From: Fabrea salina
Taxonomy: Eukaryota > Ciliophora > Heterotrichea > Heterotrichida > Fabreidae
DNA: 64,000 nucleotides
Reading direction: 5' to 3'
Assembly: GCA_022984795.1 (NCBI GenBank)
Contig: JALIHJ010000025.1
Location: forward strand, 1 to 64,000
Under the pieces are notes generated by a model that was not told the origin of the DNA, did no database searches, and saw only the letters and a program-made list of their open reading frames with translations. Every line of letters starts with the position of its first letter. Within the stretch, counting starts at the first letter, position 1. Made by a program: the position numbers and the translations under genes. This document shows, in pieces, positions 1 through 7,849 of the stretch.

Positions 1-297
1 AACACCCTAACACCCTAACACCCTAACACCCTAACACCCTAACTAACCCTAACACCCTAACACCCTAACACCCTAACACCCTAACACCCTAACACCCTAA
101 CACCCTAACACCCTAACACCCTATAACACCCAACACCCTAACAACCCCTAACACCCTAAACACCCTAACACCCTAACACCCTAACACCCTAACACCCTAA
201 CACCCTAACACCCTAACACCCTAACACCCTAACACCCTAATCACCCTAACACCCTAACACCCTAACACCCCTAACACCCTAACACCCTAACACCCTG
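1..297. repeat. Telomere, C-strand repeat CCCTAACA
   Basis: About 36 tandem copies of an 8-base unit, CCCTAACA (TGTTAGGG on the G-rich strand), fill the left end. The array is almost perfect, with a few variants: a short unit near 41-50, a scrambled stretch near 120-160, an inserted T near 241 and an extra C near 265. Ordinary sequence starts after about 297. The unit is the one reported for the heterotrichs Stentor and Blepharisma. The orientation, C-strand reading inward from the 5' end, is that of a true left chromosome end. Confidence 0.97.
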
Positions 298-313
298 TCA
301 TCAATGTTCAATG

Positions 314-1316
314 AAGTTAATCAAAGTCTCTTCAGTTGTTCTGAGTATTGAAAGAAAGTATTCAAAACACTTCAAAAGACTGCATTGGGTTGTTTGATTA
401 GTACTCTTCAAGAGGTTTTCTAGAGAACAAAAGTTAAGACTGTGAGTACCTTTAAACGTTATGCACCTTCAAAAACGAAAGTATTCAGTTAAGTTTTAAA
501 CTAACATATTTTCTGCACACTATAGATCTTATTACTTTTAGGCTCAGAAACTCTGGCAACAAAGATCATGATCCTGAAGAAGAACTCACTCAAAATCAAA
601 GAGACTGAAGAAGTAACTACCATAAAAAGTAGTAAAGCATCTAGTTATCTGCATTCTGTCCTTTGAGTTGTGTAATGAATGCATTGCTACTAGACTTATA
701 GGTAGACAAGAACAAAAACTACATAGTATGTAATGTCTAATTGGTAACTAGAAACAGAACACACACTAAAGGAATTCCAAGTTAGAGAAGTTTGGTAGAT
801 CTAAATGGCCCTTGATCTTAGAGTGAATTTCAAAGGAAGTATTAAGTAACAATGCAACCTAAATTATCTGAGTCTTCTAAAAGACAAGACCCAGGTACAG
901 TCAATAATAGACTCCATAAGTACTTACTAGGTTTTCTAATTTTAGATGCTCCAAACAAGTACTTCTGAAGCTAGGATAGAAACTGGTACTGAACAAAGCA
1001 CACCATCACAGACTTCTGGTGTATTATTAAGGGTAGGTAAATGAAGACTTTAAATGCAATTTCAGTTTTGGATAATCTGAACTCTGTAGAGATGAACTGG
1101 GTGTAGCATCCATAAAGTACTTGAGTTAGAACTCAAAATCAAAGCATGACAAAGAAGTTGTTGAGCTTAACAAACAAGGACTCAGAAGTAACTGAAAAAG
1201 AACACTCAATACAACTTAGCTGTTAGCTTAAAGAACTCAAGTTGTGATATGCTACTTAAAGACTGCAGAATCAAACACTTGTTATAGTAATGTTAGTTTA
1301 GTATTAAATTAAATTG
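314..1316 (-). pseudogene. Decayed partial copy of the GPCR-PIP kinase gene
   Basis: This stretch aligns collinearly and in the same orientation with 5170-6601, the 5' half of the intact GPCR-PIP kinase gene plus about 260 bases upstream. Clear anchors are 331-348 with 5191-5208, 513-579 with about 5485-5556, and the A/T-rich end near 1300-1316 with about 6585-6601. The copy is about 1.0 kb against 1.43 kb in the parent, so much has gone through many small deletions, and no reading frame survives. Its left end stops mid-gene about 16 bases from the telomere, so the kinase domain is missing. The duplication is therefore older than, or was cut by, the present chromosome end. It covers upstream DNA, which points to a segmental duplication rather than a retrocopy. 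Confidence 0.9.
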
Positions 1317-1412
1317 ACCCAAGTAGTTGTTGCTGAATATCCCTAAATCATTATGCATCAAGACCCAGCAACCAAACAAGTTAATCAATAATTGGATAAT
1401 TAATAAGATTAG

Positions 1413-2813
1413 TTATCTTGGTTCGTTAATTAATTCTTTTAAGAACTCCGAGTCACCATGCTCTCCAAAGTAAACTCTCATAGCTGATTCAGAGATCCTA
1501 GAGTTGAATGTTATGCATTCTATATCGAGTCTTCTGATTAAATTGTCTTCAATCAGCCCTAGAAAAAAACTTTTCATCTCAAAAGGGAACTTCATCGCTG
1601 ATTCTTTGAAAAGAGGCTCAAGCACTTCCTTTAGTTCGGACTCATCAACTTTTAAATCTCTGATTCGAGTCCTTAGTAGTTTCAAGTATTCTTCGATGGT
1701 TGCTTTTAAGTACTCCCTCAAACTCATGTCTTTGTATTTAATGCAGAATTTTTTGAAGTCTCTGAGTGAGCCATGGTGCTTCAGGTACAACTGCAGGTCT
1801 TCATCTGTCACTGACCTGCTATCCATTTCTGCTACTTGCTTCATCCAGTTGATGACTTCTTCTCCTTCTGGGTAACTGAACTGAAAAGCGTCAACATCAG
1901 ATCTTTCATCAATTATGCTGAGGGACTTAATTCGGCCTGGAAGGTGTTGATCACTGCTCACCAGAATCACTTTGGCTAATCCCTTTCCAGCAAAGTCGAT
2001 CAGTAGTTCTTTAATCAAGCAAGCCCCTTCTGAAAACTTGTAGTCGCCTTGTAGAATGTCTTGCACGTTGTCGAAAATGAGAACTGGCTTTTTTCCTTGT
2101 TCAGTTAGATCTCTTAGACAGTCTCCGAGCATAATTTTGTTATTTCTTGAGTAACCTTCAGCTCCCAAAACTGAGTAAAGGTTCAGCCATAGATTCTCCT
2201 TTTGTTGTTTGAAGTCCAGGTAAAAAGAAACAAACTGGGTCTCAGTATCAGAGTAGTTCTTAAGCACTTGAGGGTTGCTAATTACATGGCAAAGTCTCTC
2301 CATAAAGGTAGACTTGCCTATGCCTTTGGGTCCGTAGACCACGTCCACTCCTCTCTCAATGGGCTCTTCAAGGTGTTCAATCCACCAACGAGTAAGTTCA
2401 GGGTTTTCAATCAAGGGACCTTTAACTCTAGGTGCTGGCTTGGGCTGAGTCAGGGTCTTTTTGATTTTTCTAGAAGTGCTTCTAGGGTGCCTGAGTTCTA
2501 GTTCTGTTTGAACTAGGTACAGCGTAACTAAAGGCGAAGAAATGTAGAGGAGCATTTTGGCCCAAGACATGAAGTCGAACAACCGGTAGATTTGAGTTCC
2601 TTCGGTTGCCAGGGAACCTTCTTGGGAAAGTCGGCTGACTATGAGCCCAGAAGATTCGGCTCTTAGAGTTTGGTTTCCGATGAGGGCAATTGGGTCGCCT
2701 TTGCTGACTAGCTCCCAATTGCCCTTGTAGAGCTTCAACTCTCCAGAAAACCCTTGAGGAACTCTGAGTTTAGCAAAGTTGCGGGCGACTCGACTGAACA
2801 TTTTATTAGCCAT
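1413..2813 (-). CDS. P-loop ATPase with lipoyl-like domain, probably mitochondrial
   Basis: A 466-residue protein if translation starts at the ATG at 2813; the frame stays open 54 codons further upstream, but that extension looks like non-coding sequence. The start MANKMFSRVARNFAKLR is basic and lacks acidic residues, as in a mitochondrial presequence. Residues about 20-75 match the lipoyl/biotinyl fold pattern (VSKGDPIALI, then ESSGLIV and EGSLATEG) but have no lysine at the attachment turn. A hydrophobic segment follows near 80-100. The C-terminal half is an AAA+/STAND-type ATPase with Walker A GPKGIGKST near residue 163 and Walker B VLIFDN near 246. I do not recognise an orthologue. It could be an inner-membrane ATPase with a regulatory or scaffold role; that is inference. 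It is the gene nearest the telomere and lies between the decayed and intact kinase copies. Confidence 0.72.
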   Translation of the reverse strand: MANKMFSRVARNFAKLRVPQGFSGELKLYKGNWELVSKGDPIALIGNQTLRAESSGLIVSRLSQEGSLATEGTQIYRLFDFMSWAKMLLYISSPLVTLYLVQTELELRHPRSTSRKIKKTLTQPKPAPRVKGPLIENPELTRWWIEHLEEPIERGVDVVYGPKGIGKSTFMERLCHVISNPQVLKNYSDTETQFVSFYLDFKQQKENLWLNLYSVLGAEGYSRNNKIMLGDCLRDLTEQGKKPVLIFDNVQDILQGDYKFSEGACLIKELLIDFAGKGLAKVILVSSDQHLPGRIKSLSIIDERSDVDAFQFSYPEGEEVINWMKQVAEMDSRSVTDEDLQLYLKHHGSLRDFKKFCIKYKDMSLREYLKATIEEYLKLLRTRIRDLKVDESELKEVLEPLFKESAMKFPFEMKSFFLGLIEDNLIRRLDIECITFNSRISESAMRVYFGEHGDSEFLKELINEPR

Positions 2814-4377
2814 TGAATTAGGGGGATATGAGTTTGACTGAGTTAAGAAGTCTAGGCGGCTGGAACTAAGCTTGAACAGCATACAAAAGGCTGAAGGTAA
2901 GTAAACTTGGAGGTTATAGGTGATAGTATGTGAGTAGCAATAGAGTATGAGCGGGAAATGGTCAGATGGTGACATACTACCGGAGAGAAGCCAGAACTTA
3001 AGGCATAGCAGTAAGGACTGTGAACAACTAACCAGAACCTCAAGAGCATCAAATTGTACACTAAGCTAGCAACCAAAATGCGAAGAAAAGATTAGGCTTT
3101 GAGAAGTGCAAGCAAAGCAAGTAACCAACGAAGACAATTCAAGACTGACTTATAGCATTGCAGAAGCTCAGAGAACAGTATTATGCTCACTCCCGCTAAC
3201 AATCAGCCTAGGTTCCATTTATCAGGCAGTACCAGAAAAGGTCTGAGGTAAAACTTTAAGGAAACTAGAATGAGTTCTTAATAAGGTTAAACTTTAAGTA
3301 GTTTATTGGCTATTCTTGCTTTGGTTACTTGGAACTCGAGTTGTCAAGTAGCTATTGTTTGTGGATTAATCGGACACATCTGGGAACTAGTGTTTAATAC
3401 ACCTAGGACAGAATTTAAGCAATTCTTAACCCAAGTCCAAAGAGATTTATAAGGGACCAATATTTGAGAGTACCTTTCTACAGCTTTCACTGGCAGTAAG
3501 TAATCTTCCAAAGTCAATCCTTTGATAGGAACTCAGTAAACCTTAGATCTGTTTGACTATAGAGTTCTGAACAAGACATCATGCTTCATGAACACTTGGT
3601 TACTTGCTGACTTGTTGATTATTACAGTTGAACACAAACTCATGCACATCACAGTCTGATTTATTAGTTTAAGTATAATAAATAGAAGTCTTGCTGGAGT
3701 TATGCTTAGGAGTGGAAACAAAGGGTAGTAGAAAGGGATCCTAGAGACCAAAGTGGAAACAGTGAAAACCAGGTTGTCAGAAACACAGTTCTGAGACTAA
3801 GGAGTGTAGTTTGAACACAGAATAAAGAATATAAGAAGCACTAGATTGACTTGGTAAAACTAGTGTGTACCTAGCTACTGAAGTCAGACAGATTCCAATA
3901 CTTCACTGCATAGTTAGACTGTTCATTATTGCATAAACATCCTACACTCACAACATAGGACAGTTAGACATGTTGTTAAAAGACTCTCAGCATGGTCTTT
4001 AGTACTTAGAGCAACTTGGTTACTTAGTAGCAACAACGCAGTAACTAGGAAATTCAAGAAGCATGCAACTTAAGACAGAGACTCTAGAGTAGGTTGAATA
4101 GTTACTTGAGTGATTGAATGAAGAAACTAAGTATTAGACAATGACATAAACACTAGAAACACTTAGAAAGAACTAGTTAAGTAAGAACTCAGTACCTCTG
4201 CAACCAACTCTTCACTAACTATAATTAATCACTTTGATTAAGACTAGTCCCAAGTACTTGAATAGTAAATTCGACACGGGGTGGAGGCTCAAGAGCTATT
4301 GGGGTATCCATAAGACGATTAATCAAATATTTCAAGGTTATAAAAAGGCCTAAGGGCTCGATAACATAACAATTGAA
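2814..4377. other. Gene-free subtelomeric stretch
   Basis: No frame in this 1.56-kb stretch encodes anything I can support. It contains a short relic shared with the LINE-like fragment further right (see 3190-3300). Near its right end is a 13-base direct repeat, ATATTTCAAGGTT, at 4327-4339 and again at 4383-4395 across the end of the kinase gene. The decamer TTGGTTACTT occurs at 3321, 3596 and 4016. The texture resembles the decayed kinase copy at 314-1316, with scattered in-frame stops and no codon rhythm, so it is probably old duplicated DNA beyond recognition. Confidence 0.6.
3190..3300 (+). mobile_element. Relic matching the LINE-like fragment at 6990-7110
   Basis: About 110 bases align with 6998-7115. 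The best block is the 17-base identity AATCAGCCTAGGTTCCA, followed by a shared run through CAGTACCAGAAAA and GGTCT. The right-hand copy is open over this stretch; this copy has picked up stops and small gaps. It shows that the element fragment was present twice in this subtelomere, or was carried along by a local duplication. On its own it would not be recognisable. Confidence 0.6.
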
Positions 4378-6339
4378 TTAAGATATTTCAAGGTTGTCTA
4401 GTGTCTTGTAACTTGTTATTGATTTAACAAAGTCCAGAAACCTTTCTCGGTAAGGAACTGGAGGTACAGAAGAGATTTCTCTACTGTTACGTCTAGTCTT
4501 AAACTTTTTAAATGACTTTTCTATTCTTTTGTTGTAGTTGAAGGCCTGGGCAAAGTCTATGATTGCTAAGTAAACTTTCAAAGAGTCACTTGTAGTAAAC
4601 AGGTACTTACTAGCAGGAACGGACTCACTGGACAAGTCAATAGCTAATAGTAAAGAGTAGTCCATGATTCCAAAGCTCTGCAGCATGTAGGTGTCTTTTT
4701 CAATTGCTTCAAAGATCTTTTTTGAGGAGTCTTCACTAAAGTTAAGCATTTCTACGTTCTTTAAGAAGTCCAAGTCTTTCATAACTTGGTTTCTAGGCAT
4801 GGACTCAAGGTTGCTAAAAGTTTCTTGGAACCTTTCACGGTCTAGCAAACTACCCTTTAAGTCAAACACTACAGGGTTCTCACACTTGCTTAGTACGTTT
4901 TCAATTAGCATGATGTATAAACTACTAGCTCTTTCAATTTTAAAGCGAAATATTCCATGAATTCTAGAGATCAAAGAGTCCCTGGCATAGACTCTATCAA
5001 AATAGCCTCCAAAAGAGTTCCTTAGGATCTTAAGTTCTTTTTGGTTGATTGTTTTGATGATGTACTTTCTGTCAGCAGTGAAGTAAAAGAAAGAACTACT
5101 TCTGCCTCCAGGGTTAGTGGTTCTCTGATCTAAGTCTTTTAAGTTGTCCCTGATAGATAATGAATCTGCCAAGTCAAAGTCTGAAATGCCTTCAGTTGTT
5201 CTGAGTATACTGAAAGGCTCTGGAAAGTATTCTTTAACCTTGTACTTGATTTTTGTATCCAAAAATACTTCAAACCTCCAAAAAGCTGCATTGGGTTGTT
5301 TGATTAAGTACTCTTCAAGGTGTTTTCTTTTAGAGAACAAAAAGTTAAGACCCGTGAGTACCTTTAAAACGTTGGTGTTCTGCAAACCTTCAAAAAACGA
5401 AAAGTAAGGGTTGAATTCTTGGCTTATGATGCTTTCATGAATTCCTGATTCTTCAGTTAAAGTCTCAGACCAGACTTCTTTTCTGCACACTATAGATCTT
5501 AGTACTTGCTTGAACATTTTAGGCTCAGAAACTCTAGCAACAAAAATCATGGTTCCTGAAGAGCAACCTACCAACAGATTGACAATGTTTAGCCATAGAG
5601 GAAACTCATTCCCGATTATAATAATAAAGTGGACAACAACAGTCGAAATCAAAGGAGCTGAAGAAACAAATACCACAAACAAGTGGTAAAACATGTAGTT
5701 AGGCGCATTCCGTCCTTTTAGTTTGTACAGTGAGTGCACTGCTAAAACTAAACTCACCCAAATAGGCAAAGACATAAAAACAAAAACTACATATAGTTCA
5801 TATCGTCTAAATCCCATTAATGCAGTAACTAAATACACTAAAGGAGTTACCAAGCTTAGTAAGTGATATAGGACTCTTCGGAGTTTATTGGTAGACTTAA
5901 ATGGTCTTTTAATCTTAGAGTGGATTTCGAAGGAAAGTACTAAAGCATAGTTGCAACTAGAGAAGATATTCCAAGGACCCAATCCATAAGTAATGTAAAA
6001 AAGAGAATTATCTGAGTCCGCCAGTGCAAAAGTATTTAAGAACCAGGTGCAGTCAAAAATAAACTGCAGTAGACACTGCATAACTACAAATTCTCCTGGA
6101 TACTTCCTTAGTTTTCTAATTCTTAGATGGCTCCAAATGAGTACTCCTGAAGCCAGGATAGAGAGTGATGCTAAAGAACACCCTATCATAGCTACCAATT
6201 GTACGGACATTATAAAGGTAAGTAAATGAAGACTTTTAAATCGAATCTCGGTTTTCGGATAGTCTGTGGGCATGGAGCAGAGAGTTGGTTTAGCATCTAT
6301 AGGAATACTTGAGTTAAGAAACAACAGACTGGAACTCAA
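4378..6339 (-). CDS. GPCR-phosphatidylinositol phosphate kinase fusion (RpkA-like)
   Basis: A 653-residue protein. Residues about 39-270 hold seven hydrophobic segments separated by short loops, the last ending in MIFVARVSEPK. Residues about 330-650 are a phosphatidylinositol phosphate kinase domain: the nucleotide-loop motif GGRSSSFFYF near 410, DLKGS near 493, MDYSLL near 558 and IIDFAQ near 593. This architecture is known from Dictyostelium RpkA and the oomycete GPCR-PIPKs, where a seven-helix receptor is fused to a kinase making PI(4,5)P2 at the membrane. Other possible starts are Met23 and Met44. The kinase core looks intact. A degraded duplicate of the 5' part lies at 314-1316. No ligand or exact substrate can be told from sequence. 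Confidence 0.9.
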   Translation of the reverse strand: MSSSLLFLNSSIPIDAKPTLCSMPTDYPKTEIRFKSLHLLTFIMSVQLVAMIGCSLASLSILASGVLIWSHLRIRKLRKYPGEFVVMQCLLQFIFDCTWFLNTFALADSDNSLFYITYGLGPWNIFSSCNYALVLSFEIHSKIKRPFKSTNKLRRVLYHLLSLVTPLVYLVTALMGFRRYELYVVFVFMSLPIWVSLVLAVHSLYKLKGRNAPNYMFYHLFVVFVSSAPLISTVVVHFIIIIGNEFPLWLNIVNLLVGCSSGTMIFVARVSEPKMFKQVLRSIVCRKEVWSETLTEESGIHESIISQEFNPYFSFFEGLQNTNVLKVLTGLNFLFSKRKHLEEYLIKQPNAAFWRFEVFLDTKIKYKVKEYFPEPFSILRTTEGISDFDLADSLSIRDNLKDLDQRTTNPGGRSSSFFYFTADRKYIIKTINQKELKILRNSFGGYFDRVYARDSLISRIHGIFRFKIERASSLYIMLIENVLSKCENPVVFDLKGSLLDRERFQETFSNLESMPRNQVMKDLDFLKNVEMLNFSEDSSKKIFEAIEKDTYMLQSFGIMDYSLLLAIDLSSESVPASKYLFTTSDSLKVYLAIIDFAQAFNYNKRIEKSFKKFKTRRNSREISSVPPVPYRERFLDFVKSITSYKTLDNLEIS

Positions 6340-7849
6340 AAGACAAAGCAGGAAAAAGAAGTTGTTGGAGGGAGCTTAACAAAAGGAGAACTCAGAAATA
6401 GCTCAAAAAGAACAGTCATAGAAACTAAAGGATCAAGAAATATTGAATCAATACAATTTAGAAGAGTTGTGATAAGTTTATGCTTCTCAAAGACCGCAGA
6501 GACAAAAATGTTTCCACAGAACATATTGCTTGAGTAGAATGAAAGGATTATCAAAGAACTACCAAGAACTTGTGATTAGTCATTTTAAGTTAAGTTAAAT
6601 TACGTTTCATGGATTCTACAACAGCCTATGGGTCTTCACCTCACATAGCTCTTCTGCTGGGGATGGGTATAAGGATTCAGCCGGATGCCTACCAGAAGGT
6701 ACCTCGTAACAGTACTAGCGACAGGCATCATCCCCCTTTGTTGTGTTCTCATGTTGCAGCCACCTAAGAAACCTACCACATTATGTGGAATCATCACCGC
6801 TAGAGACAAGTATCACTTTCTTCAGAGGCGTACATCCAGTATATGCTTTAAAGCACTCTAGTTTGGCTGAGCTAAGTTTCGTCACTTCGGAGTTAAAAAG
6901 GCTTCATAGAATTGCTTTTTGACTCTTGCAATTCCAATAACCTCCTTGTGACTCAGAAACTTAAGCACCTCTAGAATGGGTCTCAAATTGCCTACTCCTT
7001 TATCAGCACTTCCACTAAGAATCAGCCTAGGTTCCATTTACCAAACAGTACCAGAAAAAGGTCTAGAGACGAATACTTTAAGGCAACTAGAGCTAATTCT
7101 AACAAAGGTTAACAGCGCAAAAAACCACTTCACCACAATAATTAATTCATGGAGAGCATGGTACAATACTCAACAACTAAGGCATCTCAAAAGCTACAAA
7201 AAGTGCGAAACGTGAAACGTGAAGAAGATGTAGAGCATCTAATAAAACACTGCCCAAATGCGGAATAAAAAGATAAATGCTCAAAGAAACACTAAAAATA
7301 AAACTTTATCAAAGAAATTGTACTTTGCAAAGCGTTTATGAAAACTACACAAATCACAGAATAGACACAGAAGCAATAGACACAAAACTGACAAATTTGC
7401 GGACTGATCTAAAATAGAATAAACCTGAGACGCAAGCCAGAAGACAGATAATCCACATACCCAAAAGCTTGCGGGATAGATAATGTATAAATAAATACTT
7501 TATTTTGCTATAGTGTGGCTGACTTGATTACTGTGTGGTGTTCATTAGTTTCTTGGCTTGAAGAAATTTATGATGTTTTCTCTTGCTATTCCAGAATGTC
7601 TTCAACTGTTTGCCTTGAAACAATCGAACAGATTATTTAGTTTTAATGATTACGTTATAGGAATGCCACCTCGGCCTTTTATCCTGCTAATGGTCCGTTT
7701 TACCTAGTTTTCAACTTTACCTTATCTCACTTCTACCATTAAATCGGTTTAGCAAGGTAAACTCCGCTGGTTACTTCCAATCGTTTTGAATTTGAGCACC
7801 ATGACCTAGAAGTTTAGCCAAGTAATAATGAATAGTAATAATTATTATT
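6340..7849. other. Gene-free stretch between kinase and beta-helix protein
   Basis: About 1.5 kb separates the divergent starts of the kinase gene and the beta-helix protein gene. The left 260 bases, to about 6601, are also present in the decayed copy near the telomere. About 6961-7430 holds a LINE-like coding relic. The part from about 6655 to 6860 is more G/C-rich with one short open frame of unknown nature. The last 300 bases are A/T-rich and end in repeated AATAATTATT just before the next ATG, the likely promoter region. I see no RNA gene here. Confidence 0.6.
6961..7430 (+). mobile_element. Degenerate LINE-like ORF2 C-terminal fragment
   Basis: One frame from 6976 reads 79 codons including KVNSAKNHFTTIINSWRAW. 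A second frame continues as REEDVEHLIKHCPNAE at 7218-7265. A third carries YENYTNHRIDTEAIDTKL further on. With the CxxC-like start in the preceding frame, the ED-x-x-H-x4-C arrangement resembles the zinc-knuckle tail of non-LTR retrotransposon polymerase proteins. The sequence is broken by frame changes and stops and has no reverse transcriptase core, so only an end fragment remains. Part of it recurs at 3190-3300. The family assignment rests on this short motif and is tentative. Confidence 0.4.

Noticed and set aside
2814-2975. 54-codon upstream extension of the lipoyl-like ATPase
   Set aside because: It reads as non-coding sequence; the Met at 2813 is followed by a plausible presequence and the conserved-looking domain.
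4327-4395. 13-base direct repeat flanking the end of the kinase gene, considered as a target-site duplication
   Set aside because: The intervening 43 bases show no element structure, and one copy is simply the last codons of the gene.
6336-6554. 72-codon frame just upstream of the GPCR-PIP kinase, possible 5' exon
   Set aside because: It is in another frame, I find no 15- or 16-base intron that joins it cleanly, and the kinase has adequate starts without it. The decayed copy covers it only because the duplicated segment includes upstream DNA.
6655-6860. Short, more G/C-rich open stretch as a possible gene or structured RNA
   Set aside because: No start with a credible product, no homology I can recognise and no convincing hairpin set; left as unassigned.
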